Positions 22,195-33,129 are shown, counted from the first letter of the stretch. The stretch is DNA of 64,000 nucleotides from Cepaea nemoralis (GCA_014155875.1 JACEFZ010002133.1:549001-613000), one strand, 5' to 3'. The notes: generated by a model from the sequence alone, not told the origin. Program-made: numbers and translations.

Positions 22195-22905
22195 AGTCAC
22201 ATCTCATTTAATTTTGTTCCTCTTGTGGTGTCGAGATGAAGTATAAACAGCGGGGGAGTGTCCGTTTATGGGCTTCATGTACCGAGATTCCCATGGACTC
22301 GTTATTCCCTGCATCCGTCGTTTACATAGTCTGCCTCTTCCTCTTGGCTGTAGAGATGTGGTTTCTGAGGAAAATGCAAAGAATACCATGGACAGCCAGA
22401 AAGACCAATGAACAAGTCCTTCAAGAAACAAATGAAGATCGTAAATTGATTAGAGAAATTAGACGTAGACAGTCAAAATTTTTTGGGCATGTTATGAGAA
22501 GAAATGGATTGGAGAATTTGGTGACAACTGGTAAGATCGAGGGGAACAGACCAAGGGGAAGACCTAGAAGCAAGTACCTGGATGGCTTGGCCTTGTGGCA
22601 TGGTTGAGACAGAAACACGGAGCTGATCTACGACTCTGGTGATCGAGTGAGATGGCAGAACATGACCGCCCACGCTTACCGACATGGCACATGATGGATG
22701 GATGGCCTCTTCCTCTGCTTCCATCTGGTCTGTACATCATTGCTTGTTGTGGTATACTGTTAGTTGGTAACCTACTTGCATGGCCAAACCATGTGACTTG
22801 CTGCCTTCTAATAAAATCTAATGCTGATATAAACCCCCACCTTAGTCCTTTTTCTTCATTTCTGATTTTCTCTCTTCTGGTATTAAATAAATGCGGGACC
22901 ATTTA
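22195..22905 (-). mobile_element. LINE-F copy, split by LINE-B copy 3
   Basis: Minus-strand C-terminal LINE coding (REKIRNEEKGLR, FIRRQQVTWFGHASRL, IPQQAMMYR) at 22717-22905, continuing as 3' sequence at 22195-22332. The same order is uninterrupted at 40930-41120. Confidence 0.82.
22345..22704 (+). mobile_element. LINE-B copy 3, 3' fragment
   Basis: 360 bp, starting at the [14 protein letters not shown] block and ending in (GATG)n. It is open up to the RSKYLDGLALWHG block. Duplicated target GCCTCTTCCTCT at 22333-22344 and 22705-22716, inside LINE-F. Confidence 0.92.
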
Positions 22906-23136
22906 ATAAACAGTAAAGAAGGCAATTTAAATGTTTTCAGCTCAAAAGAATTCATACAATGCTGTACACCAAGAGAAAAAAACAATACTACTTTCTGCAA
23001 GAAATGAACATTGAAACAATTTGCCAGCATAACAATGTTATGTTCCAAAATTGATTCAATATCACAATGGTTAAGCTTTGTGTAATGTAGATGTGTCTGT
23101 ACTGTCCTGTTGTAAGTCTGAAGATAGTAACTTGTC

Positions 23137-23280
23137 TCCCGGGAAGGTTAACCCAGTCAACAAATGCTCGCAGAAGTCAGATGTGTCTGCTGAAAGGTGC
23201 TAATATCGTAGCTTTGCTCTAAACAGGTACAACACAATTATGTCCACAAAAATATTCCGGATGACCGCAGGAGAAGAGGA
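23137..23280 (+). mobile_element. SINE-I copy 5, diverged
   Basis: Duplicated target AGTAACTTGTC at 23126-23136 and 23281-23291. Confidence 0.88.
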
Positions 23281-24019
23281 AGTAACTTGTCCTGCCCAAT
23301 AGATAATAGTATTAATAGTCATTCCGTGGTTGACTTCCTCAGCCATTTTAGTAGACTTTTATGTTGATAGCTTGTGATTGACAGATGGACAGACAGAACA
23401 ACCAATGACCAAGTCCTACAAGAAACAAATGAAAATCGTAAATTGATTAGAGAAATTAGACGTAGACAGTTAACATTGCTTGGTCATGTTGTGAGAAGAA
23501 ATGAATTGGAGAACTTTGTGACAACTGGCAAGATCAAGGGGAAGGCAGAGAAGTAAATACCTGGATGGCTTGGCCACGTGTCATGGTCGAGAAAAGAACA
23601 CTGAACCGATCCATGACTCTGGTGATCGAATGAGATGACGCGCATCTAGCGTTTGTTGTCTCGGATGGTTGCATGAGGTGCACCAAATTGTGATCTTCCC
23701 AGCCAACGCAAGTTAGCGCGGCAGGCGTTTTGAAAATGTAACCGCATTGTGCAGCTGGAGTCGTGGTTTGAGTGGGCAAAAGAACACATTTTTATGACTG
23801 TTCGACAAAGACTCGATAATCGCCCACTCTCTCTCAATGAATAGTGGGCCTGCAGTCAGTAAGCTGGTATAGCTTTTCAGTCAGTCCTGTTGGTTTAGCT
23901 TGAAAGCTCGTCAGTAGACATTCTGTGGTTTTGCATGTATCACCAGGTACTGGGAGGGTGCGCTTTAGCGATGCTACTCTTGGCCTGCGTGTGCATGAAT
24001 AGTCCGTCTGTCCGATAGA

Positions 24020-24303
24020 TATCTGGTTGATCCTGCCAGTAGTCATATGCTTGTCTCAAAGATTAAGCCATGCATGTCTTAAGTCCACACTGTCTCACGG
24101 TGAAACCGCGAATGGCTCATTAAATCAGTCGAGGTTCCTTAGATGACAGGATCCTACTAGGATAACTGTGGCAATTCTAGAGCTAATACATGCTTACTAA
24201 GCTCCGACCCTCGTGGAAAGAGCGCTTTTTTTAGTTCAAAACCAATCGTCGCTGCCCTTCGCGGGGCGCGGCATTCCCACTGGTGACTCTGGATAACTTT
24301 GTG
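24020..24303 (+). rRNA. 18S rRNA 5' fragment, pseudogene
   Basis: Starts TATCTGGTTGATCCTGCC, the universal 18S 5' end, and continues through GATTAAGCCATGCATGTC, AATTCTAGAGCTAATACATG and GGTGACTCTGGATAACTTTG, then departs. Several substitutions and small indels relative to functional 18S, such as an extra T in GTCTTAAGT, mark it as non-functional. The variable stretch CTCCGACCCTCGTGGAAAGA is mollusc-like. Confidence 0.93.
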
Positions 24304-24335
24304 TATCTGTGGACGATACCACAAAAGTGAGAGTC

Positions 24336-24460
24336 AGGAATGCTAACCTGGTCAAAAACGCACGCAGAAGTCGGATGAGCTGGCCCTAGGGTGCGTAACA
24401 ACACTCCACAATCACATCTGAAAAAACACTCCGGATGAACGCAAAGAAGAAGGAGAAGAA
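24336..24460 (+). mobile_element. SINE-I copy 6 (3' part of the chimera)
   Basis: Diverged from the other copies by about 20% by eye and short of several bases in the middle. It ends in GAAGGAGAAGAA before the target duplication. Confidence 0.8.
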
Positions 24461-24515
24461 GAATGAGATGGCGAAACATGAAACACACTTATCAGCATGA
24501 CACATGATAATGATG

Positions 24516-24687
24516 TGATTGAAAAATTACAAATTACATGTGTCGTAAACATCTCTGAACTAGTTTACAGTTGGTTGGCTGGTCGGTCGGTCATTCTGTC
24601 GGTTGGGTGATTGATTGGTTGGTTAGTTGGTTGACATCGCGGGTGTCTAGACCCCATATAGGACTTGCATGTTTGGAAGTGATGTTA
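24516..24687. repeat. Short GGTT-rich simple sequence
   Basis: ggttggctggtcggtcggtc and a ttgattggttggttagttgg stretch at about 24570-24635. Otherwise nothing recognised. Confidence 0.6.
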
Positions 24688-24695
24688 GTGTAGAC

Positions 24696-25508
24696 CAGTG
24701 GTTCCCAAGCTTTTCAAGCAGAGGGCCATGTCTACTATTTTCGGTAGTTAAGCGGGCCTCAACGTTATAAAATTATAAAAGTCGTGCAATATCATTCTTA
24801 CCTTTCTTAACTTTGGTCAACAAAATTCTAAAACTTTAAAGGCAGTCTGTGTCAATACTACACTGCGGTAATTTTTTGGTTTACAATCAAAATTTCATTT
24901 AACAAAAGACACTATGTTTCAGTGCCCAGAAACGTGACAGAACTTTCCCTTTAGATAGCCATCTGACATCACAGTTTAACAGTAACTCACCGTATTCCTC
25001 GTTCAAGTCTGATAGAAACTATCTGAACTAACGCCTGTTCAGCGCCTTACTTCGAATTTCGTTCACACATCTCAGAACAACATCCATGACATGTTTCAGA
25101 TTTAAAGTCGTTCCACACAGAGCTTCTTGGTGAATGATACAATGATATTTGAATATAGTGCTGCCAAGAAACTGTTGCAATAATGCTAGACATCCAGACT
25201 TTTTAACCCATAAAAGCCGGAGCACCTTCGTAACAGATGACAACACGGTGCCTTGCGCACTCTGATTGGTCGACAAGTCTGGGATATGGGAACTTCATAA
25301 CGTTTCGTTGTGAACTGAACAGGCGCATTTGATAATATCTGAGCATAACAACCACGAGCAGAGTAAATTATCGCACACTGACGGGGCGTTCCGACTGCAT
25401 TTTAAAAAAGATTATTAAAACATAGATTAAACAACGAGGCCTTGCGTGCCACTTTCTTACAGCTGGCGGGCAACAAGTAGCCCACGAGCCGTGGTTGGGG
25501 AACCTCTG
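24696..25508 (-). mobile_element. hAT DNA transposon remnant, 813 bp
   Basis: Terminal CAGTGGTTCCCAAGC and, inverted, CAGAGGTTCCCCAAC. An exact 8-bp target duplication GTGTAGAC at 24688-24695 and 25509-25516. Eight-base duplications and CAGNGGTTC ends are hAT hallmarks. It carries an internal transposase piece on the minus strand, and most of the gene is deleted. Confidence 0.92.
25028..25276 (-). pseudogene. hAT transposase fragment (ZBED5/GTF2IRD2-like)
   Basis: An open stretch of 82 residues with HCIIHQEALCG and the LNLKHVMDVV-VNEIRSKALN block that is conserved in Charlie/ZBED-type hAT transposases. BED finger, catalytic residues and dimerisation domain are absent. Confidence 0.85.
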
Positions 25509-25612
25509 GTGTAGACTGTTCTCCGGACCCAATACAAAGTCACCTCATCCTAGTGGCTGTCCTGCAAAGATCTCCCAACCCCGTCCAAGTCCAGAAACCA
25601 GCAGAATGTGCA

Positions 25613-27150
25613 AGGTGGGGGTGGCAGCTTCACATCTGTGTAGAGGTCACATTGGGATGCACCCAGGGTGGGGGTGGCAACTTCACATCTGTGTAGAGGT
25701 CACATTGGGGTGTACCCAGGGTGGAGGTGGCAACTTCACATCTGTGTAGAGGTCACATTGGGATGCACCCAGGGTGGGGGTGGCAACTTCACATCTGTGT
25801 AGAGGTCACATTGGGATGTACCCAGGGTGGGGGTGGCAACTTCACATCTGTGTAGAGGTCACATTGGGGTGTACCCGAGGTGGTAACTTCACATCTGTGT
25901 AGAGGTCACATTGGGGTGCACCCAGGGTGGAGGTGGCAACTTCACATCTGTGTAGAGGTCACATTGGGATGCACCCAGGGTGGGGGTGGCAACTTCACAT
26001 CTGTGTAGAGGGCATATTGGGATGTACCCAGGGTGGGGGTAGCAACTTCACATCTGTGTAGAGGTCAAATTGGGATGTACCCAGGGTGGGGGTGGCAACT
26101 TCTCGTCTGTGTAGGGGGCACATTGGGATGTACCCAGGGTGGGGGTGGCAACTTCACATCTGTGTAGGGGGCACATTGGGATGTACCCAGGGTGGGGGTG
26201 GCAACTTCACATCTGTGTATGGGGCACATTGGGATGTACCCAGGGTGGGGGTGGCAACTTCACATATGTGTAGGGGGCACATTGGGATGTACCCAGGGTG
26301 GGGGGTGGCAACTTCACATCTGTGTAGGGGGCACATTGGGATGTACCCAGGGTGGGGGTGGCAACTTCACATCTGTGTAGGGGGCACATTGGGATGTACC
26401 CAGGGTGGGGGTGGCAACTTCACATCTGTGTAGAGGGCACATTGGGATGTACCCAGGGTGGGGGTGGCAACTTCACATCTGTGTAGAGGTAACATTGGGG
26501 TGTACCCAGGGGTGGGGGTGGCAACTTCACATCTGTGTAGAGGTAACATTGGGGTGTACCCAGGGGTGGGGGTGGCAACTTCACATCTGTGTAGAGGTAA
26601 CATTGGGGTGTACCCAGGGGTGGGGGTGGCAACTTCACATCTGTGTAGAGGACACATTGGGGTGTACCCAGGGGTGGGGGTGGCAACTTCACATCTGTGT
26701 AGAGGACACATTGGGGTGTACCCAGGGGTGGGGGTGGCAACTTCACATCTGTGTAGAGGACACATTGGGGTGTACCCAGGGGTGGGGGTGGCAACTTCAC
26801 ATCTGTGTAGAGGTAACATTGGGGTGTACCCAGGGGTGGGGGTGGCAACTTCACATCTGTGTAGAGGACACATTGGGGTGTACCCAGGGGTGGGGGTGGC
26901 AACCTCACATCTGTGTAGAGGTAACATTGGGGTGTACCAAGGGGTGGGGGTGGCAACTTCACATCTGTGTAGAGGTCACATTGGGGTGTACCCGAGGTGG
27001 TAACTTCACATCTGTGTAGAGGTCACATTGGGGTGCACCCAGGGTGGAGGTGGCAACTTCACATCTGTGTAGAGGTCACATTGGGATGTACCCAGGGTGG
27101 GGGTGGCAACTTCACATCTGTGTAGAGGTCACATTGGGGTGTACCCAGGT
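25613..27150. repeat. 53/54-bp minisatellite, about 28 units
   Basis: Unit gtggcaacttcacatctgtg-tagaggtcacattgggatgt-acccagggtggg. Between about 26460 and 27000 the units are 54 bp (an extra g), so frames stay open on both strands for about 180-200 codons. These are artefacts. Confidence 0.95.
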
Positions 27151-27154
27151 CATT

Positions 27155-27446
27155 TTGTTTTTATTTGCCTTCACTCGTGTTGAACTCAAGCATGTACTAC
27201 TACTTCTAGTTGCACTGGACTGATATTTTGCATGTGGGTTAACTTTCCTTATAACCAGTGTCCCTCGCCATCAAGCAAACTCACTCCGACTTCTGAGGTG
27301 CTTGAAATTTATGTCCTCAAGTCAAGGGTGAGAAGTCAACATTTTAGGTCAGCTGATCGGTGTAGGGGTTGAACCAGCTACCTCTGCATCAGCACACCGG
27401 AAGTTTAAGAGCAAGTTCTCTTATCCCTTTGGCCATGCTGACCTTT
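27155..27446 (-). mobile_element. SINE-III copy 1
   Basis: tRNA-type head read on the minus strand from 27446 (ggtcagcatggccaaaggga, then taagag). Body with ttgacttgagg-type and acaagtacct-like blocks, and the gaactcaagc-type end. Compare 40187, 52131 and 57277. Confidence 0.85.
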
Positions 27447-27569
27447 AACCCAGGTCATGATTTAGCCTGGCCCATTTGATATGATGGATCCAGGCGTAGT
27501 TCGGTCATGTTTCCTCTACGGGGTTTAGGCATTTTATCTTCGACAAACTTCATTCCAATACCCAGTGTG
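27447..27569. other. No recognised feature
   Basis: Short spacer between SINE-III and the 38-bp array. Confidence 0.5.
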
Positions 27570-28240
27570 AACACCGACTAATAGTAAACATTCCAATACC
27601 CAGTGTGAACACCGACTAATAGTAAACATTCCAATACCCAGTGTGAACACCGACTAATAGTAAACATTCCAATACCCAGTGTGGAAAATGGCTAATAGTA
27701 AACATTCCAATACCCAGTGTGAAAACTGGCTAATAGTAAACATTCCAATACCCAGTGTGAAAACTGGCTAATAGTAAACATTCCAATACCCAGTGTGAAC
27801 ACTGACTAATAGTAACCATTCCAATATCCAGTGTGAACACCGACTAATAGTAAACATTCCAATACCCAGTGTGAACACCGACTAATAGTAAACATTCCAA
27901 TACCCAGTGTGAACACCGACTAATAGTAAACATTCCAATACCCAGTGTGAACACCGACTAATAGTAAACATTCCAATACCCAGTGTGAACACCGACTAAT
28001 AGTAAACATTCCAATACCCAGTGTGAACACAGACTAATAGTAAACATTCCAATACCCAGTGTGAAAACTGGCTAATAGTAAACATTCCAATACCCAGTGT
28101 GAAAACTGGCTAATAGTAAACATTCCAATACCCAGTGTGAAAACTGGCTAATAGTAAACATTCCAATACCCAGTGTGAAAAGTGGCCAATAGTAAACATT
28201 CCAATATCTAGTGTGAAAACCGGCTAATAGTAAACATTCT
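27570..28240. repeat. 38-bp minisatellite, about 18 units
   Basis: Unit cattccaatacccagtgtga-acaccgactaatagtaaa. Two variant classes (accgacta and actggcta) form blocks. Confidence 0.95.
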
Positions 28241-28690
28241 AAATAATGACGTGTTTGTGCCAGAAATGCAACCCACACAATGTAAAATACAAACTGGTCA
28301 GGCAGACTTTCTTGCAGACCTCAACAAGGCCAAGGTCAAGAGCGTATCATGGATTTTCAGCCAAGAGCATGCGGATGTGCGAAAACATTAACAGGCTCAT
28401 GGACTAACTGCTGTTGCTTCTTTGGATGGCAAGCTACTGCATGACAAGGCTGACATGATGAAGGCTGTCTGGGACCAAATGCAGACAATGAACACAGATA
28501 AGCTGATTCAGCTGGGAGTGAGCAGAGGTTGTAGACGACACAACGCGCAGGGGAAAATGCAGGCGGATATTTATTTAGACTGCCACTGGCACCAACAGCA
28601 AGGGAGCTGTTAATTGGCTACTGAAGAAGAGGAGGCAACATGGGTGGAAATGTGCCGAGCTGGAGTGATGGTGATTTTTTAACCCCTTAC
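28241..28690 (+). other. Unidentified, decayed coding-like stretch
   Basis: Reads VPEMQPTQCKIQTGQADFLA with stops, then SLDGKLLHDKADMMKAVWDQ at 28422-28613. It has a protein-like composition, but I recognise no family. It could be an old transposon. Confidence 0.3.
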
Positions 28691-28734
28691 TCATTCCCAA
28701 ACAATTGTACCGGACAGTCAAGGGTATATAACTC

Positions 28735-28920
28735 TGCAATTTAACAGCTACACACCAAATAATGATAAACTGACTTTGTTATTAACAAAAGAAATGCAAA
28801 ACAATGTATTCCCTTAGTGAATTTAAACACACAAGCCACAAACAGTATGCTGCACGATTTATTGCCTGGCATATGTCGCTGCATCTCGTCCAATGCAGAG
28901 TTACATATCATATGAATATG
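28735..28920 (-). repeat. Dispersed repeat, inverted partner of 32840-32990
   Basis: ttattgcctggcatatgtcg-ctgcatctcgtc here. The reverse complement of the same segment lies at 32875-32905, and similarity extends over about 120 bp. Confidence 0.75.
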
Positions 28921-28951
28921 AGGTGGATAAATGAATGGTACTTTGGCTGAA

Positions 28952-29490
28952 ATACTTAAAACATATAGTCACTGAAATTGTTCGAACGTGGAGCATCAGT
29001 TATTCCCCACGGTAATCGATACTTAAAACATATAGTCACTGAAATTGTTCGAACGTGGAGCATCAGTTATTCCCCACGGTAATCGATACTTAAAACATAT
29101 AGTCACTGAAATTGTTCGAACGTGGAGCATCAGTTATTCCCCACGGTAATCGATGCTTAAAACATATAGTCACTGAAATTGTTCGAACGTGGAGCATCAG
29201 TTATTCCCCACGGTAATCGATACTTAAAACATATAGTCACTGAAATTGTTCGAACGTGGAGCATCAGTTATTCCCCACGGTAATCGATACTTAAAACATA
29301 TAGTCACTGAAATTGTTCGAACGTGGAGCATCAGTTATTCCCCACGGTAATCGATACTTAAAACATATAGTCACTGAAATTGTTCGAACGTGGAGCATCA
29401 GTTATTCCCCACGGTAATCGATACTTAAAACATATAGTCACTGAAATTGTTCGAACGTGGAGCATCAGTTATTCCCCATGGTAATCGCAA
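28952..29490. repeat. 67-bp minisatellite, 8 nearly identical units
   Basis: Unit atacttaaaacatatagtca-ctgaaattgttcgaacgtgg-agcatcagttattccccacg-gtaatcg. Only one or two substitutions are seen across all units, which implies recent expansion. Confidence 0.97.
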
Positions 29491-29604
29491 ATTCAAAATG
29501 AAATCTTTCTGTTTGCCCAAAACTGATTGAACTGCCTAATTTCAATCCCACAATAAGGACGGACACATAATCAGACTGCTACTGGTGCCATTAGTATGGA
29601 GAAT

Positions 29605-29765
29605 CCCCGGGAAAGTTAACCCGGTCAACAAATACCCGTAGAAGTCGGGTGTCTCGGCCTAACGGCGCAAGAACGCAGCTCTGCTGTAAACAGGCACAAC
29701 GCAATCACGTCCGGGAAAGAAAAAGAAAAAAAAACTCCGAGTGAACGCAGAAGAAGAAGAAGAAG
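29605..29765 (+). mobile_element. SINE-I copy 7
   Basis: A clear unit with a GAA tail. No convincing target duplication found. Confidence 0.85.
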
Positions 29766-30659
29766 TATTGGGACTCTTCGCTGGCTGTTGGAGATGAGGA
29801 CGGAGCACGTATGGGAATGTCCCGAGTGATGTGACGTCGGATCTTGACTCAACTCAACTTCCACACTACGAAATTACAAGGTGGGTACGTTACATTTTTT
29901 ATTTTATTTACAGAAGTAGGTTTCACTATCCAGCCTGTTACATGCCAGCTGGGATTTCTGGCTCATACTGTCGCCTAGGTATGGATACATGTACCCGATT
30001 AGAAGAATGTGGAGACATTTCAGACGACTCCCACGACCACGACAAACAATGACGTTTGCGCTGCTTTTTTTTTAAATATTGAGTGAGCCACGCTGATAAT
30101 GTCCTGAGGGTGGTCTGTCTGCGTTCGTCATCCGCCAACCGAGTTAAAGACTGGTCATCTACTCATCCGTGCATTCAGGTTTTCTACACATCAATTTTTC
30201 TTGAAATTGTAATTTTATAGAATTAACAGCACGTCGTGTTTCCCTATTGTTAACATGTCCGCAGGTTTAATTACCATAGTTAACCATATTTCGTGTGCAT
30301 GTGCAACCCCTTGCCCTAGTTAAGACTTCCAAGATAGTTTGACTACACACCTCAGATTCCCATGTTTTACAAGACGCTCAGCGTGGACATCAGAAGGAAA
30401 ATAAACATGTTACTTCAGCCACAACACGAGAAGATAAAACAAGAATATGTAACAGTTCATAAGATTATTGAGAAAATATACTGAGCAATTGTGACCAATA
30501 TACAAATGCAGACAAAAGTGAAAATAACATTCGACAGGGATAAACATAATTGTGTACAACGCAGAACAGCCACTCGCAGTTCCCTTGATGACGAAAACTC
30601 ACAGAGCCCAGGGTCCTAGTCTACACAGTCAGCACAAAATACTGTTAGAAATGTTATGC
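29766..30659. other. No recognised feature
   Basis: About 0.9 kb without supported genes. The last 15 codons of open frames here are not conserved motifs I know. Confidence 0.5.
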
Positions 30660-32165
30660 TGTTTGTCCATCAAGAATGATGATGACCATTCATTTCATCC
30701 AGTGGGGTTGAAAGTGTGGAGCCGTGGGTTCTAAGATGGCTGATAAGGCCTATTTTGGCTCGAAATGTTCTTTGACAATGTGGACAAAGAATGCTTGACG
30801 TTTCTGGAGGAGGATTTCCTGCAGTGGTTTTTCTGTCCTGCCTTTTCTTTACAGCTCTTGCAGTCCTGGTTGCCTCACACATGACTGCACCCTTGTATAA
30901 TGATGCACGCCACGAATTTCGGTCTCTGGCTGCAGTCTCCCAGGTGTCATGATGAATTCCAAAAGCATTCAAAGAGATTTTCAGAGTGTCTTTAAAGCGT
31001 TTCCTCTGGCCACCTTGGGAGCGTCTACCACAACGTAGTTCGCTGTAAAAAATTCGTTTAGGGAGCCTGTGATCTGGCATGTGAGTCAAGTGACCAGCCC
31101 AGCGAATCTGATTCTTCATCAGTAAAGTGTGGATACTGGGCATGGACGCTCTTTCTAGGACTTCAGTGTCTGGAATCTTGTCTTGCCATTTAATCTTCAT
31201 TAGCTTCCTTAGGCAGACTGTGTGGAAGTGGTTTAATTTCCTAGCGTGTCGCTGATAAACAAACAGTCCAGGTTTCACAAGCATATAGCAGTGTGGATAA
31301 TACAACTGCTTTGTAGACTTTTAGCTTTGTTTGCAGGCTTATTCCAGTTCTGTCCCACACATTCTTGTACAGTCTGCCAAAGGCCGCACTGGCCTTGGAG
31401 ATTCTTGCATTCACTTCGTCATCAATTGTGGCAGCTTGTGACACGGTGCTGCCAAGATAGGTGAATTTGTCCACCACACTTAGTCTATGATCATTAACTT
31501 TGATATTCGGCACAGTGTGATTATTCCCTGGAGCTGGCTGGTACATAACTACAGTCTTCTCCAAGTTGATATTGAGCCCAAGGTTGGCACAGGCATGTGA
31601 GAAAGCTGAAACATTATGTTGCATGTCCGCCTCTGAGTTGGCGTATAGAGCGCAATCATCAGCAAACAGGAGCTCTCTGACGGTGTCGCTGTTAATTTTG
31701 GTTTTAGCTTTCAGCCGTCTGAGATTGAATAACTTTCCATCCATACGGTAGTTGATGTCTATTCCAATGTTGTCGCTCTCGAAGGCATTCATCAACATGG
31801 CTGAAAACATGAGGCTGAACAGTGTTGGTGCCAGGACACATCCTTGCTTCACTCCATTGGTGACAGGAAAGGGTTCAGACAGTTCACCATTGTCCTGTAC
31901 TCTTGCCTGCATGCCGCCATGAAATAGCCGCACTATTTGGACAAACTGTAGTGGACAGCCATATTTTGCCATAATCTTCCGCAGTCCTTCTCTGCTGACT
32001 GTATCAAAAGCCTTGGTAAGGTCAATGAAAGTTGAGAACATTTCGCAGTTCTGTTCCTGACATTTCTCTTGCAGCTGCCTTGCAGCGAAAATCATGTCAA
32101 CAGTTCCACGTTCTTTTCTGAAGCCGCATTGACTCTCAGGAAGGAGACCTTGATCGAGATGGGCC
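30660..32165 (-). mobile_element. LINE-A, 5'-truncated, minus strand
   Basis: A non-LTR element from its 3' end at about 30660 to a 5' truncation at about 32165, where it meets an oppositely oriented LINE fragment. A second 3' end of the family is at 57955-58370. Confidence 0.88.
30670..32165 (-). pseudogene. LINE-A ORF2: reverse transcriptase with C-terminal C2H2 finger
   Basis: RT motifs in order: GFRKERGTVDMIFAARQLQE, FIDLTKAFDTV, GVKQGCVLAPTLF, catalytic FADDCALYA and FTYLGSTV. Then the LLYACETWT block, a RKLMKIKWQDKIPDTEVL segment and a terminal CPHCQRTFRAKIGLISHLRT C2H2 finger. One +1 shift near 31245-31260 separates RT from the C-terminal part. The rest is open, so it is a fairly young copy. 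The endonuclease is missing. Confidence 0.9.
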
Positions 32166-32770
32166 GTGTTAGAAATAGAGGAGCGGGAGTGTACATACAA
32201 ACCCCAAATAATACCAAGGCACCAACAGGAAAATACTGCTATAACTGTGATGCAGAAACCCAGGCAATCAAGGTAGAAACAGAGAAATTACTGAATACAA
32301 ATCATAGTACACAGCCTGTGGTGCTATTGACAAATGCAAAATCAGTACTTGAGACGCTCCTGTCTTGGAAATTTCCAGTTCTACAGACACTCCTTTATGA
32401 ACTTGGCAGCCAACGTAAGGTCACAATACAATGGATACCGTCTCACTGTGGAGTACTTGGAAACGAGAGAGCTGATCGACTAGATAAGGAAATTGCAACA
32501 AACAAGCAATCGGATGTACTAGTTACATATCACCTCAGAACTGGACACAACAGATTACACAACCACACGCATACACAATTCAAGATTGACGAATCAGCCG
32601 TGTGGACTGGCACTGCTGACAGGAAATCACATAATTCAAGACTGCTCCGAATAGGACAGATCTAAGCAAACCTTCTGGCCCAGAGAAATAACAGCGGAAG
32701 ACAAACGTTATGAACCACTGAGTGAACTAAAAAAAAAAAGAAAGTGTAGTTTATACAAAAGAGAACGTTA
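32166..32770 (+). mobile_element. LINE fragment with RNase H, head-to-head with LINE-A
   Basis: 32150-32665 encodes RNase H (GAGVYIQTPNN, CDAETQAIKVETEKLL, LTNAKSVLETLL, IPSHCGVLGNERADRLDKE) followed by a C-terminal tail. The first catalytic aspartate region is cut off. The element differs from LINE-N (SHCG rather than GHVG). It ends near an A-rich stretch at about 32730. Confidence 0.85.
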
Positions 32771-32839
32771 TAAATATACACAATACATTTTAAGAAATCA
32801 AAAGAAGTGACAAATAGTAGTATTATCCATTTATTCACA

Positions 32840-32990
32840 TATTATGATATATAACTCTGTAGTTTGCACCTGACGAGATGCAGCGAAATACGCCAGGCAA
32901 TAAATCGTGTGCATACTGTTATTGGCTTCTGTGTTTAAATTCATTAAGGGATTACATTGTTTTGAATTTCTGAAACGTGATCTCCCACAA
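32840..32990 (+). repeat. Dispersed repeat, inverted partner of 28735-28920
   Basis: gcgaaatacgccaggcaata and ttaaattcattaagggatta correspond to the reverse complement of 28800-28905. Confidence 0.75.
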
Positions 32991-33129
32991 TTATCTGTGA
33001 AGATATTGAGTGGATTACTGAAGCTGAAATGTCAAATCGCATTGCAGGTGTGTAGATTAGTTTCTTAAACTACTTAAAGAATGTCTAACAACGGGGGGAT
33101 TTCCTTAGAGATGTTTCAGATCCCTGGGA

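Larger units (their letters stand above)
23638..24460 (+). mobile_element. Chimeric retrocopy: 5' ETS-like plus 18S rRNA plus SINE-I
   Basis: One 823-bp insert in LINE-B copy 4, flanked by a 10-bp target duplication GAATGAGATG (23628-23637 and 24461-24470). Its parts in order are about 380 bp of unknown sequence (23638-24019), the first 284 nt of 18S rRNA (24020-24303), a 32-bp linker (24304-24335), and a diverged SINE-I with GAA tail (24336-24460). No duplication is seen at the internal joints. The single outer duplication and the 3' GAA tail indicate one LINE-driven insertion in which reverse transcription switched template from SINE RNA to pre-rRNA. The 23638-24019 part is inferred to be 5' external transcribed spacer. 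Confidence 0.82.
23374..24515 (+). mobile_element. LINE-B copy 4, interrupted by the rRNA-SINE chimera
   Basis: The left part 23374-23637 carries NDQVLQETNENRKLIREIRR to the GDRMR region. The right part 24471-24515 continues without loss (gcgaaacatg, cttatcagcatgacacatga). Compare the uninterrupted sequence at 38690-38800. Confidence 0.9.

Noticed and set aside
24020..24303. Functional rRNA gene
   Set aside because: Only the first 284 nt, with substitutions, embedded in a retrocopy.
27570..28240. CRISPR-like regular repeats
   Set aside because: Units are contiguous without unique spacers and the genome is eukaryotic. It is a minisatellite.
31241..32200. N-terminal MYVHSRSSISNT of the LINE-A frame
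   Set aside because: This part is antisense to the neighbouring RNase H LINE. LINE-A starts near 32165.
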